Positions 1-8,567 of a stretch of 64,000 bases of DNA are shown one piece after another. Position 1 is the stretch's first letter; each line of letters opens with the position of its first letter. Position numbers and translations under genes: made by a program. The stretch lies in contig NZ_RLIH01000004.1 of the NCBI RefSeq assembly GCF_004006535.1, forward strand, positions 1 to 64,000, written 5' to 3'. Below the pieces are notes generated by a model. It did no database searches. It worked only from the letters and a program-made list of their open reading frames with translations, and had not been told where the DNA came from. Source of the DNA: Anaerosphaera multitolerans (GTDB lineage Bacteria > Bacillota > Clostridia > Tissierellales > Peptoniphilaceae).

Positions 1-2
1 TG

Positions 3-65
3 GAGAGGTTATTTGATATAGTAAGACAACTTGAACATACACAGGTTAGCAAGGTCATAGAATAA
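3..65 (+). CDS. C-terminal end of an unidentified protein (partial)
   Basis: The frame is open from the window edge to a TAA at 63-65 and encodes about 20 residues ending in QLEHTQVSKVIE. Its alternating hydrophobic pattern could be the last strand and helix of an ACT-like domain, but the fragment is too short to name. The other two frames stop within 25 bases. Confidence 0.4.
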   Translation, partial: ERLFDIVRQLEHTQVSKVIE

Positions 66-115
66 ATTAACTTTTTTGTAATCTATTTAAATTCAAAATA
101 GTGTTATAATTTAAG

Positions 116-156
116 AGATATTTAATAAATTTATAGAAGATATTTAATGAATATAG
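116..156. repeat. Imperfect direct repeat upstream of the carboxypeptidase gene
   Basis: Two near-identical AT-rich units, 116-136 and 138-156, share the core AGATATTTAAT and end in TATAG. They lie just downstream of a TATAAT at 105-110. They could be an operator pair or a simple AT-rich duplication. Confidence 0.35.
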
Positions 157-201
157 TTTAAAATAGAAAACAAAAGTGACTTAGGGAAAAAGGATGAATA
201 A

Positions 202-1074
202 ATGAAAAGATTGTTTAAGATGGCAGTACTTCTTTGTGTGCTGCTTTTAATTATAGTGGGTGGAAGTAGGATTATAGTCGGTAATAAACTTAAAAAACTA
301 GATTACCATTCAAAGAATATATATGTTTATGAAAGGACTAAGGAAAAAGAATTACTTTCCATTAAGGGGGACGAAAGAGTATATCCTGCCTCCTTAGTTA
401 AGATTATGACCACGCTTGTTGCAATTGAAAATATAGAAGATTTTTCTGAAATAGCTCCCGTAGATGTAGAGACTTACAAGGAAATGAACAGTAGAAATGC
501 CTCAATGGCGGGATTTTATGGGAGGGAGAGAGTGAGTTATAAAGATTTGCTCTATGGAACTATGCTTGCCTCCGGAGGTGAAGCTGCAAATTCCCTTGCT
601 ATTAACATAAGCGGAAGTACAAGGGATTTTGTAAAGTTAATGAACGATAAAGCAAAAGAGCTGGAGCTAAAAAATACTGCTTTTGTAAATCCCGAGGGAC
701 TTGATGTGGAAGGGCAATATTCTTCGGCAAAGGACATTGCGCAAATTTTAGATTATGCCTTGGAAAATGAAAATTTCAGAGAGGTATTTACAAGTAAGAC
801 CTATACAACTACTAAGACGCTGGACCATCCAAAGGGAATTGCTTTAGAGTCCACTGTGCTTGGGAAATTAGATGAATATGACCAAGAGGGTTTTGAAATC
901 TTGGGGGGAAAGTCGGGAACTACTTTGGAAGCGGGAGAGTGTTGGGCTACGCTTTCACAAAAGGGAGAAAAGGAATATATTATAGTGGTGATGGGTTCGG
1001 AACTTGAAAATATAAAGGACCTGCACTACTATCAAGTTGAAGATACTTTAAATATTTTAAATAATGTAAAATAA
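202..1074 (+). CDS. D-alanyl-D-alanine carboxypeptidase (serine-type, S11 family)
   Basis: Trims the terminal D-Ala from peptidoglycan stem peptides outside the cell. A single hydrophobic segment at residues 7-27 acts as signal or membrane anchor. The penicillin-binding triad is visible: SLVK around residue 64 (nucleophile and base), SGG around 129 in place of SGN, and KSG around 236 in place of KTG. At 290 residues it has the catalytic domain but no long C-terminal beta domain of the DacA type. The ATG follows AAAGGA at a normal distance. It is monocistronic and ends at a symmetric terminator shared with the converging gene. Which S11 subfamily it belongs to is uncertain. Confidence 0.85.
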   Translation: MKRLFKMAVLLCVLLLIIVGGSRIIVGNKLKKLDYHSKNIYVYERTKEKELLSIKGDERVYPASLVKIMTTLVAIENIEDFSEIAPVDVETYKEMNSRNASMAGFYGRERVSYKDLLYGTMLASGGEAANSLAINISGSTRDFVKLMNDKAKELELKNTAFVNPEGLDVEGQYSSAKDIAQILDYALENENFREVFTSKTYTTTKTLDHPKGIALESTVLGKLDEYDQEGFEILGGKSGTTLEAGECWATLSQKGEKEYIIVVMGSELENIKDLHYYQVEDTLNILNNVK

Positions 1075-1077
1075 AAG

Positions 1078-1102
1078 GGACCTGTATTGCTAATACAGGT
1101 CC
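1078..1102. terminator. Bidirectional terminator between converging genes
   Basis: A perfect 11-bp stem (GGACCTGTATT and its complement) with a 3-base loop sits between the stop codons of the carboxypeptidase and the flavin-binding protein. Confidence 0.75.
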
Positions 1103-1106
1103 TCTG

Positions 1107-1589
1107 CTATTTGTTTACAAGCTCAATAGCTTCTTTTCCACTTATATGTTCAATGGAAATTTCCACTACAGTGACTAAATTAAATTCCCTTTTAATTTCA
1201 ACTTCGCTGCTTTCCATAAATTCAGGAGAATATTTTTCCGCTAATAATTTAAGAGCTCTTCGTTTTTCTTCTGCATTTTCTAAAATATGTGCTTTGCCAA
1301 ATACTATTACACTTCTAAAATAAGTGGTGAACTCTTCAGCTACAATCCTATCTTTATCAATTACACAGAAAGAAACTCTATCATTTTTTTCAATGGCATC
1401 AATTTTATGTCCTGTCTTGGCACAGTGAAAATAAATTTTATTGTCATAGTATACATAACTTATAGGAAGAGCATAGGGATAGTTATTATCGCCTGAAAGT
1501 GCCAGGACACCGGCAGTTCTTCTTTTTAAAATATTCTCGCTTATTTCCAAGGGGAGGATTTGTTTTTTACGTCTCATTTCTCTAAACAT
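1107..1589 (-). CDS. Pyridoxamine 5'-phosphate oxidase-like, NimA-type flavoprotein
   Basis: A 160-residue split-barrel FMN-binding protein. The N-terminal segment RRTAGVLALSGDNNYPYALP followed by ISYVYYDNKIYFHCA and GHKIDAI is the usual pattern of the NimA-related branch of the PNPOx-like fold. Members reduce nitroimidazoles or other substrates, or bind flavin or haem; the substrate here cannot be read. The start is the ATG at 1589, preceded by AGAGG. It may be transcribed together with the DJ-1-like gene upstream on the same strand, 37 bases away. Confidence 0.75.
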   Translation of the reverse strand: MFREMRRKKQILPLEISENILKRRTAGVLALSGDNNYPYALPISYVYYDNKIYFHCAKTGHKIDAIEKNDRVSFCVIDKDRIVAEEFTTYFRSVIVFGKAHILENAEEKRRALKLLAEKYSPEFMESSEVEIKREFNLVTVVEISIEHISGKEAIELVNK

Positions 1590-1626
1590 GGTAACCTCTT
1601 TTAAATTTATAATCTGCAGTTAAGAT

Positions 1627-2139
1627 TTAATCTTTTTCAACGGCCTCTATAATGGCTTTTACAAAAGGTACAAGGTCGTCAGGTGATCTTGAGGTTATAA
1701 TATTTCCGTCTATTACCACTTCTTCATCTACATAGTTTGCGCCCGCATTTACAAGGTCATCTTTCATGGAGTAAAAGGAAGTTATATTTTTTCCCTTTAT
1801 GTCCACTGCCGAAGCTACCATCCAAGGGCCGTGACAAATTGCGGCGATGGGTTTTTGAAGTTTATTCATTTCCTTTACAAAGTCCACTGTTTCCTTAGTT
1901 CTTCTCATAAAGTCAGGAGAAAATCCGCCGGGGATAACTACGGCAGCATAGTCTTTAGCTGCAATGTCTTTGGAAGCGTGGGTGCTGGTTTCAGTTAAAC
2001 CTGATTTACTGTTGTAGGCGGTATCTTTTTGTGAACCTACAAGGTGAATTTCATAGCCCTCCTCTGACAATCTAAAGTAAGGATAGATTAGCTCTCTTTC
2101 ATCAAATAGATTTTCAATTAAAATTGCAATTTTTTTCAA
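1627..2139 (-). CDS. DJ-1/PfpI family protein (class I glutamine amidotransferase-like)
   Basis: Shows the DJ-1/PfpI fold: VVIPGGFSPD in the first half and AICHGPW with the nucleophilic Cys in the elbow. Family members are deglycases, general stress proteins of the YraA/YfkM type, or peptidases; the exact chemistry cannot be read. The reading frame extends to an ATG at 2163, but that ATG has no ribosome binding site, whereas AAAGGAG lies at the right distance before a TTG at 2139, so I place the start there (protein beginning KKIAILIENLF). Length about 170 residues, normal for the family. Confidence 0.8.
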   Translation of the reverse strand: MKKIAILIENLFDERELIYPYFRLSEEGYEIHLVGSQKDTAYNSKSGLTETSTHASKDIAAKDYAAVVIPGGFSPDFMRRTKETVDFVKEMNKLQKPIAAICHGPWMVASAVDIKGKNITSFYSMKDDLVNAGANYVDEEVVIDGNIITSRSPDDLVPFVKAIIEAVEKD

Positions 2140-2199
2140 TTTAATCAGCTCCTTTAAATTCATAGTATTTATATACCCAATTTTAAACTATATTTAAAA

Positions 2200-3342
2200 T
2201 TATAGCTCTTTATAGGGAGTTACAGCAGGGCTATATTTAATTAATATGGCATACTGTTGTCCCTTTGCAAGAGATTTTATAATTTCATTTTTATCTTCAG
2301 CATCTAACTTAAATAAAGTTAAATCCTTCTTTGTCCTGTTGGCAAGGGAAGGACCTGCAAAACTGTTAAAACTTTGAGCTTTTTTATGGGACTTTCTATT
2401 TTTACTTCCGAAATATTCCAAAGATATGGAAAGAACTCCTCCCTTATCAGTTCCATATAATTCAGAAAGAGACTGAGCAACAGTTTTTGAACCTTGTAAA
2501 CCTGAAAAATCAGTGTGAGCTCCGCCGAAAATAGTTAAAATTTTCCCTCCCATATCTTTATAGCATCTTAAGGTATTTTCCGTAAAGTGCTCCTCTCTTA
2601 AATTAAAGTCATCATTTTCATAAAAATTTAGGGCTTGGTTTATATTTTCCAGCGAAAGTATAAATTCTTCAAAATTACTCCCCAAGTAATCCCTATATAT
2701 TTGAGGATATTCCAAAGTACTTTCTGTTAAATTTTCAAAAACCTGAATGGAATCTTCTCTATCTAGGGAGAAGTCCAAACTGTTTAATACTTGGGCTATT
2801 TCTTTGGGATGTTCTTCCTTGGGCAGTAAAGTACTTAAGTAGTACATTCCCGTATTGTTATAAGTGTGTTCCACATCTACGCCATATAGGATTAAATGTT
2901 GATCTTCGGGAAGTTTTTTATTATATTCATAAAGAGATCTGTAGAAATTTGCGGATTCATTGCTGTAGGCAAAAGTTCCCTCTGTATTTTTAATTACAAA
3001 ATTTAAAATCTTTTCATCTCCATTTTGAATGTAATTATTTAAAAGGGAGCCGGTGCAGTGGCCGGTTTCTATGAGAATATTTTTTACATTGTGATTCTCA
3101 TAAAAGTACTTTATTAATTCAAATTCCGTTATAAAAGTTCCAACTGTACCGTGGGATTCTCCAACCATATAAATATTGTACTTATTTAAGTTGGGAGTTT
3201 CCTCTATAAGTTGATTATTTAAGTCTTGTATATTTAAATTGGATATGTAACTGGCTGAATCTTTTTTAGAGCATCCTGTAATTAGCAGTATTATAATTAA
3301 AGAAAGACTTAGGAATGTAACATTTCTCAGGTGTTTTTTCAA
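2200..3342 (-). CDS. Lipoprotein related to the erythromycin esterase / TIKI superfamily
   Basis: Starts at a TTG preceded by GGAG. A lipoprotein signal peptide ends in the lipobox LLITGC, so the protein should be anchored outside the membrane. Mature region: VGESHGTVGTF near residue 60, an ILIETGH segment, YGVDVEHT in the middle and GGAHTDF near residue 275. Glu/His pairs of this kind are seen in the erythromycin-esterase and ChaN/TraB-like superfamily, which act on esters or bind metals and haem. The substrate is unknown. Alone in its transcription unit, divergent from the MEMO-AMMECR1 gene. Confidence 0.6.
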   Translation of the reverse strand: MKKHLRNVTFLSLSLIIILLITGCSKKDSASYISNLNIQDLNNQLIEETPNLNKYNIYMVGESHGTVGTFITEFELIKYFYENHNVKNILIETGHCTGSLLNNYIQNGDEKILNFVIKNTEGTFAYSNESANFYRSLYEYNKKLPEDQHLILYGVDVEHTYNNTGMYYLSTLLPKEEHPKEIAQVLNSLDFSLDREDSIQVFENLTESTLEYPQIYRDYLGSNFEEFILSLENINQALNFYENDDFNLREEHFTENTLRCYKDMGGKILTIFGGAHTDFSGLQGSKTVAQSLSELYGTDKGGVLSISLEYFGSKNRKSHKKAQSFNSFAGPSLANRTKKDLTLFKLDAEDKNEIIKSLAKGQQYAILIKYSPAVTPYKEL

Positions 3343-3527
3343 TTGTTTTCTCCTTTCTTTGGTCTTGCTTAATTATATCAAATAACCGGGTATATTATTT
3401 AAAATATTACTTAAAGGTATTAGTGGGTAGAATTATAATAGAGCTATAAAATTTAAGGCGAAAAAAGAGAATAAAGGAAAATTTATAAGAGAAAATCCTA
3501 ATAGAAGCTTTTAGAAAGGGGTACAAA

Positions 3528-4910
3528 ATGTCTATTAATAATACGTTTATCTTACCTCATCCGCCCATAATAGTACCGGAAGTGGGAAGAGGGGAAGAAG
3601 AAAAAGCAAGAAAGACAATTGAGGGTTATGAAAAAGTTGCAAAGCTCATTGGAGAGATAAAACCTGACAGGATTATTATAAGTTCGCCTCACGCTCCCAT
3701 CTATGCCGACTACATAAATATTTCATCAGGAGTGGGAAGTAGCGGAAGTTTTTCCAACTTTTCCGCGCCTGAGGTGGATATGGACGTTGAATATGACGAG
3801 AGATTAGTAAAGTTAATAAGTGATATGGCAAGAGAAAAGGGAATTTCTGCCGGAACGTTGGGAAGGCAGGGAGATGAACTTGACCATGGAGTATTAATTC
3901 CGCTTTACTATATTAATAAGTACCATAGAGATTATAAAATTGTAAGGACTGGAGTTTCAGGACTTCCTCTAATAGACCACTATGAGTTTGGAAAGGTAAT
4001 TCAAAGGGCCTGTGAAGAAGTGGAAGAAAAAGTGGTTTTTATAGCCAGCGGAGATTTATCTCATAAGCTGCTTCCTGAAGGACCCTATGGCTATGTTGAG
4101 GAAGGGCCGATTTTCGATAAAAAAATCGGAGAGATTATTGAAAGTCGAGATTTTTCGCAGTTTTTTAAATTTGATTCTAAATTTTTAGAGGCTGCGGCAG
4201 AATGCGGTTTGCGCTCCTTTGTAATAATGGCAGGAGTTTTAGACAAAAAGAGCGTGGAAAGTGAACTTTTCTCGCTGGAGGGTCCCTATGGAGTGGGTTA
4301 TGCCACAGCCTGCTTTAAAGTTACAGGAGAGGATTCCAGGAGATGTTTTGGAGAAAGTTATCTTAAAGAAGAACGGGAAAAAATAAAAAATACTAGAGAA
4401 AAAGCCGATGCTTGGACTGAACTTGCCAGAAAATCCCTTGAGACTTATATTAAAAAAGGTTCAGTGCTTAGTTTACCTGAGGAGCTACCGGAAGAACTTA
4501 CTTCTACTAGAGCCGGAGCCTTTGTTACACTTTATAAACGGGGAGAATTAAGAGGATGTATAGGTACTATAGAGCCTACTGTTCCTACTTTGGGAGAGGA
4601 GATAATTCAAAATGCAATTTCAGCGGGAGTTAAGGACCCTCGTTTTCCACCTGTAAGTGAAAGTGAATTGGAAGATTTAGTTTACAGTGTAGATGTTCTT
4701 TCACCCTCTGAGCCGATTTCCTCCCTTGAGGAGTTAGATATTTCTCGCTACGGAGTAATAGTTACAGGAGAGGGAAAGAGAGGATTACTGCTTCCAAATA
4801 TTGAGGGCATTGATTCCGTTGAACAACAGGTGGAGATAGCAAAGAAAAAGGCAGGGATAAGGGGTAAGAATTACAGGCTGGAACGCTTTGAGGTGGTGCG
4901 TCATAAATGA
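3528..4910 (+). CDS. MEMO-like / AMMECR1 fusion protein (AmmeMemoRadiSam system)
   Basis: Two domains in one 460-residue chain. Residues about 1-265 resemble the class III extradiol dioxygenase/MEMO fold, with LPHPPIIVPE at the N-terminus, SSPHAP and ELDHGVLIPL supplying His residues. Residues about 285-460 are an AMMECR1 domain, with TRAGAFVTLY, LRGCIGT and KDPRFPP. Together with the overlapping downstream radical SAM gene this makes the three-part AmmeMemoRadiSam set, whose biochemical role is not established. The ATG follows AAAGGGG at good spacing. Confidence 0.85.
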   Translation: MSINNTFILPHPPIIVPEVGRGEEEKARKTIEGYEKVAKLIGEIKPDRIIISSPHAPIYADYINISSGVGSSGSFSNFSAPEVDMDVEYDERLVKLISDMAREKGISAGTLGRQGDELDHGVLIPLYYINKYHRDYKIVRTGVSGLPLIDHYEFGKVIQRACEEVEEKVVFIASGDLSHKLLPEGPYGYVEEGPIFDKKIGEIIESRDFSQFFKFDSKFLEAAAECGLRSFVIMAGVLDKKSVESELFSLEGPYGVGYATACFKVTGEDSRRCFGESYLKEEREKIKNTREKADAWTELARKSLETYIKKGSVLSLPEELPEELTSTRAGAFVTLYKRGELRGCIGTIEPTVPTLGEEIIQNAISAGVKDPRFPPVSESELEDLVYSVDVLSPSEPISSLEELDISRYGVIVTGEGKRGLLLPNIEGIDSVEQQVEIAKKKAGIRGKNYRLERFEVVRHK

Positions 4911-5734
4911 GTGTGGTATGTAAAATATGTCCTAGACACTGTACCTTGAAAGAGGGGCAGGTGGGATTTTGTAAAGCCAGAATGGCAAAAGGTTCAGAAG
5001 TTATAAGTTTAAATTATGGGCAAGTGGTTTCGCTGGGACTTGATCCCATTGAGAAAAAACCGCTTTACCACTTTATGCCCGGAAGCAAAATACTTTCCGT
5101 TGGAAGTTTTGGATGTAATTTCAGATGTGACTTTTGTCAAAATTATCAAATATCCATGTCAGATGGAAGTGATTTAGTAAAGAAGTATATGTCTCCAAGG
5201 GAATTAGTGGATTTGGCAGAGGATTTAAAAAACAGGGGAAATATTGGAATTGCCTATACTTACAATGAACCTCTAATAGGCTATGAATATGTATTGGATA
5301 CTTCTAAAGAAGCTCACAGCAGAGGTTTAAAAAATGTACTTGTAACTAACGGCTATATAGAAAAAGAGCCTTTTCTTGAATTGCTGCCCTATATTGATGC
5401 CGTAAATATAGATTTAAAAAGTTTTAATGAAGAGTTTTACAAAAGTGTGGGCGGAGATTTAAAGGTGGTAATGGAAAGTATTAAGCTTGCAGCAGGTTAT
5501 GCCCATGTGGAGGTTACTACTTTAATAATAGAGGGAATTAATGATGATGAAGGGGAGATGGATAGTCTTGCCCGCTGGTTATGTACTATAAACCCTTCAA
5601 TACCGCTACACATAAGTAGATTTTTTCCTGCATATAAAATGATGGACAGAAGTCCCACATCTGTAAGTACTGTGTATAATCTTATTGATGTGGCAAAGAC
5701 TCACCTAAACTATGTCTATCCGGGAAACTGCTAG
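4907..5734 (+). CDS. AmmeMemoRadiSam system radical SAM enzyme
   Basis: 275 residues. An N-terminal cysteine cluster CKICPRHC with a later GFCKAR precedes the SAM-binding CNFRCDFC motif around residue 70 (C-x3-C-x2-C) and the YTYNEPL segment typical of this branch, which is related to pyruvate formate-lyase activating enzymes. The ATG overlaps the stop of the fusion gene (ATGA), implying coupled translation. The substrate is not known; genomic association with MEMO and AMMECR1 domains is the main family knowledge. Confidence 0.88.
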   Translation: MSVVCKICPRHCTLKEGQVGFCKARMAKGSEVISLNYGQVVSLGLDPIEKKPLYHFMPGSKILSVGSFGCNFRCDFCQNYQISMSDGSDLVKKYMSPRELVDLAEDLKNRGNIGIAYTYNEPLIGYEYVLDTSKEAHSRGLKNVLVTNGYIEKEPFLELLPYIDAVNIDLKSFNEEFYKSVGGDLKVVMESIKLAAGYAHVEVTTLIIEGINDDEGEMDSLARWLCTINPSIPLHISRFFPAYKMMDRSPTSVSTVYNLIDVAKTHLNYVYPGNC

Positions 5735-5771
5735 ATATAAATTTAAATGACAATTAAAGAAAGGAACTGAG

Positions 5772-6443
5772 ATGAAGGAAAAAACTATGGAAAATCAGTT
5801 TAAGTTTGAAGGCTCCGAAGATTTAATTAAGGAGTTTCTATCCTACCAGCATATATACAGCGCAGCCATAAAGGAAGTTACTACAAAACTTGAAATTTTA
5901 GATGAGGAATTTAAGCTGTTTCATGAACATAATCCCATTCACCACATTGAAACCCGCTTAAAAAAACCCAAGAGTATTATGGAAAAGCTGGAGAAGAACA
6001 ATTTACCTGAAACTATGGAAGCCATACGTACTATTAAGGACATAGCAGGTGTGCGCGTAGTGTGTAACTATATAGACGACATTTATATTATTGCAAAATT
6101 GCTCACTTCTCAAAGGGATATATTTTTAGAAGAAGAGGAGGACTATATTAAAAATCCAAAGGAAAGCGGCTATCGCAGCCTTCATTTAATAGTGACTGTT
6201 CCGATTTTTCTATCGGAGGGAGTGAAACGGGTACCTGTGGAAGTTCAAATAAGAACTATTGCAATGGACTTTTGGGCAAGCTTGGAACACTCTCTAAGAT
6301 ATAAAGTAAAGACTGACAACACTGAGGAAATATCTAAAAGGTTAAATCGCTGTGCTGAATCAATAGCAAATCTTGATATTGAAATGCAGGACATTTACAG
6401 AAGTATAAGAGAAAGTAATGGAGAGGTTGTAAAGGGAGAGTGA
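5772..6443 (+). CDS. relQ: Small alarmone synthetase, GTP pyrophosphokinase (RelQ-like)
   Basis: Makes (p)ppGpp from ATP and GDP/GTP in the cytoplasm. The 223-residue protein has only the RelA/SpoT synthetase domain: ETRLKKPKSI, DIAGVRVVCNYIDDIY, GYRSLHLIV and EVQIRTIAMDFWASLEH, all hallmarks. No hydrolase, TGS or ACT domains, so it is a stand-alone synthetase of the RelQ/YjbM type. AAGGA precedes the ATG. It follows the radical SAM gene by 37 bases and is followed after 4 bases by a lipoprotein gene, so the four genes from 3528 probably share a transcript. Confidence 0.88.
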   Translation: MKEKTMENQFKFEGSEDLIKEFLSYQHIYSAAIKEVTTKLEILDEEFKLFHEHNPIHHIETRLKKPKSIMEKLEKNNLPETMEAIRTIKDIAGVRVVCNYIDDIYIIAKLLTSQRDIFLEEEEDYIKNPKESGYRSLHLIVTVPIFLSEGVKRVPVEVQIRTIAMDFWASLEHSLRYKVKTDNTEEISKRLNRCAESIANLDIEMQDIYRSIRESNGEVVKGE

Positions 6444-6447
6444 GCAG

Positions 6448-7059
6448 TTGAAAGTGAATAAAAAACAAAAAAGAATTTTATTAGTAGTTGCTCTCTTAAT
6501 TTCAATGGTCTTTCTTTTAACGGGATGTCAGAGAGTTAGAAAATTTTTCAAAGATGTGGAAACTACTACAATTGGACTTTCAATGGTCGTTAAAAGCTAT
6601 GATGAAAACAGTCAGGTAATTGACCAGTATTCAGGAAGAGTGGGAAATGTAACGAGAGAGACAAAATTAGATACTGAGTCCACTGAATCTTCGGTAATTA
6701 CTTTTACAGTGGGAGGCAAGGAAGTTCAACATGTGGGTTCATCAGTAATTATGATGGAAAAGGGTTTGGAGGATATATTTTCAGAATATGTAAAGACTAT
6801 TGACTTTGCCAATAGAGATATTACCGTACCCTTTTTAAATAAAATGGTAAATGATTTTAGAGAGCCTTTTTCAGGTCATGATAAGGTAATATTGATAAGG
6901 AGTCAAAATGGTACGCCTCTTGCAACTTTTGCAGGAGATAAGGTCTACTTAGACACTACTGATGTTTCTAAAATGACTAAGCTCCTAGTAGATGGAAAGA
7001 CTTTAATAATCTACAGATGTGACTATTCGATTTATGATTTGGATCTACTGGAACAGTAA
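6448..7059 (+). CDS. Lipoprotein, DUF5052-like
   Basis: Starts at a TTG with GGGAG upstream. Signal peptide with lipobox LLTGC around residue 27. The mature part contains IGLSMVVKSYD and a series of beta strands ending in YRCDYSIYDLDL, a pattern I associate with DUF5052 lipoproteins of Firmicutes; function unknown. It ends the run that starts with the MEMO-AMMECR1 gene and is followed by a strong terminator. Confidence 0.6.
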   Translation: MKVNKKQKRILLVVALLISMVFLLTGCQRVRKFFKDVETTTIGLSMVVKSYDENSQVIDQYSGRVGNVTRETKLDTESTESSVITFTVGGKEVQHVGSSVIMMEKGLEDIFSEYVKTIDFANRDITVPFLNKMVNDFREPFSGHDKVILIRSQNGTPLATFAGDKVYLDTTDVSKMTKLLVDGKTLIIYRCDYSIYDLDLLEQ

Positions 7060-7074
7060 TAAAATAAGAATTAT

Positions 7075-7113
7075 AAAAGGATCTCTTATAGTTGTATAAG
7101 AGGTCCTTTTGTG
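7075..7113 (+). terminator. Rho-independent terminator after the RelQ/lipoprotein operon
   Basis: AAAGGATCTCTTATA pairs with TATAAGAGGTCCTTT (one G-U) around a 4-base loop, followed by T residues. Confidence 0.8.
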
Positions 7114-7228
7114 TTTTGAAGGAATAAAATTATATTTATAGGGTTGCATTTAAAGTAAAGGGGTATAAAATCATAATGGATATTTCTATTTGAGATACCA
7201 TTAAAATGAATATATTTAGGAGGAATAA

Positions 7229-8005
7229 ATGGAATTAGCAGCAATTTTATTAATCCCTTTCATAGGTACTACTTTAGGTTCGGCATGTGTTTTCTTTATG
7301 AAGGAGAAAATGAATAGAACTTTGGAAAAAACATTACTTGGATTTGCAGGAGGAGTAATGGTGGCAGCATCAGTATGGTCTCTGTTAATTCCGGCAATGG
7401 AGTTGGCAGACGGACTTGGAAAGTTTTCCTTTATGCCTGCCCTAGTGGGATTTTTACTGGGAGTGGGATTTTTATTACTTTTAGATGAGGTAATTCCCCA
7501 TCTTCACTTAAATGAAAATAAACCTGAAGGACCTAGGACGAATTTACAGAGAAGTGCAATGATGATGTTGGCTGTAACTCTTCATAACATACCTGAGGGT
7601 ATGGCAGTGGGCGTATTATTTGCCGGTTATACGTCGGGAAATTCCGCAATTACATTTTCTGCAGCCTTAACTTTGGCAATAGGAATAGCAATTCAAAACT
7701 TTCCTGAGGGGGCTATTATATCAATGCCTCTTAAGAGTGAGGGTTTTTCAAAATCGAAAGCCTTTTTATATGGAGGTTTAAGTGGAATTGTAGAGCCGAT
7801 TGCAGCAGCCTTGACAATTTTGGCTACGACTTTTGTTGAGCCTATGTTGCCCTATTTATTGGCCTTTGCAGCAGGAGCTATGATTTATGTAGTAGTAGAG
7901 GAATTAATTCCCGAAGCTTCAAGGGGAGAACACTCCAATGTGGGAGTTATTGGTTTTTCCGTGGGCTTTGCACTTATGATGGTGCTTGATGTGGCACTTG
8001 GATAG
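7229..8005 (+). CDS. ZIP family divalent metal transporter (GufA/ZupT type)
   Basis: 258-residue membrane protein with about eight hydrophobic segments. TM4 carries HNIPEGMAVGV and TM5 carries NFPEGAIISMPL, the paired His/Glu-Pro-Glu metal-site motifs of ZIP importers (zinc, iron, manganese). A short charged His-containing loop around residues 90-105 lies between TM3 and TM4. AGGAGG precedes the ATG. Monocistronic, with terminators on both sides; no metal-regulator site was recognised. Confidence 0.88.
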   Translation: MELAAILLIPFIGTTLGSACVFFMKEKMNRTLEKTLLGFAGGVMVAASVWSLLIPAMELADGLGKFSFMPALVGFLLGVGFLLLLDEVIPHLHLNENKPEGPRTNLQRSAMMMLAVTLHNIPEGMAVGVLFAGYTSGNSAITFSAALTLAIGIAIQNFPEGAIISMPLKSEGFSKSKAFLYGGLSGIVEPIAAALTILATTFVEPMLPYLLAFAAGAMIYVVVEELIPEASRGEHSNVGVIGFSVGFALMMVLDVALG

Positions 8006-8010
8006 ATAGA

Positions 8011-8052
8011 AACCCTTAATTTAAAGTTTACTTTAAGTTAAGGGCTTTTTTT
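8011..8052 (+). terminator. Terminator after the ZIP transporter
   Basis: CCCTTAA pairs with TTAAGGG, extended by an AT-rich stem, and is followed by a T run. Confidence 0.75.
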
Positions 8053-8100
8053 AATGTGACAATTAAAAAGTTGGTATAAGAAGTCCTTTAATTAAGTATG

Positions 8101-8430
8101 CTATGGACTTACGTAGTAATAGCCCTCCTCCTGTTTTTTTATAATTTCAAAAATTCCGGCAGGAACTATTTCAACTGTAGCAGGTAGTGTACTTTCTTCA
8201 ATATTATTATTTCTAAGAGCATTTCTACATAATTTCACTTTGATATTTAAATTTTCAAGTTCATTTAATTGTTGTAAAAGATTTTCCGATAATTCTCTAT
8301 AGAGTTGGATAGCGTGGGCATTTACTACAATCTCAATTTTTGATTTCGCTTCAATAGCTTTTAAATTTTTGCTGTTGGAAAGAGCAATGTCCCATTGTAC
8401 TAAATGGCTTACATGTAATAATACTTTCAT
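8101..8430 (-). CDS. DsrE family protein
   Basis: About 109 residues with the DsrE/DsrF-like alternating beta-alpha pattern: KVLLHVSH, IEIVVNAHAI, KVKLCRNAL and VEIVPAGIFEIIKKQEEG. Relatives take part in sulfur transfer or are uncharacterised single-domain proteins. The ATG at 8430 has AAGGAGG six bases upstream; an in-frame TTG two codons earlier abuts the ribosome site and is not the start. It is divergent from the copper ATPase gene. Confidence 0.75.
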   Translation of the reverse strand: MKVLLHVSHLVQWDIALSNSKNLKAIEAKSKIEIVVNAHAIQLYRELSENLLQQLNELENLNIKVKLCRNALRNNNIEESTLPATVEIVPAGIFEIIKKQEEGYYYVSP

Positions 8431-8485
8431 AATCAACCTCCTTTAGTGATGATACCCATAAGTTAGATTTATGTAGATTAAAATT

Positions 8486-8512
8486 AAAATATAATTGGGT
8501 AAAATATAATTG
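8486..8512. repeat. Tandem 12-bp repeat upstream of the copper ATPase
   Basis: AAAATATAATTG occurs at 8486-8497 and again at 8501-8512, a 15-base period, in the divergent promoter region of the DsrE-like and CopB genes. Each copy contains a possible -10 box. It could be an operator or a chance AT-rich repeat. Confidence 0.3.
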
Positions 8513-8567
8513 TTAAGAGAAGAAATAAAAGAGAAAAGAGAAATAAAACCGAAAAGGGTGTGAAAAA

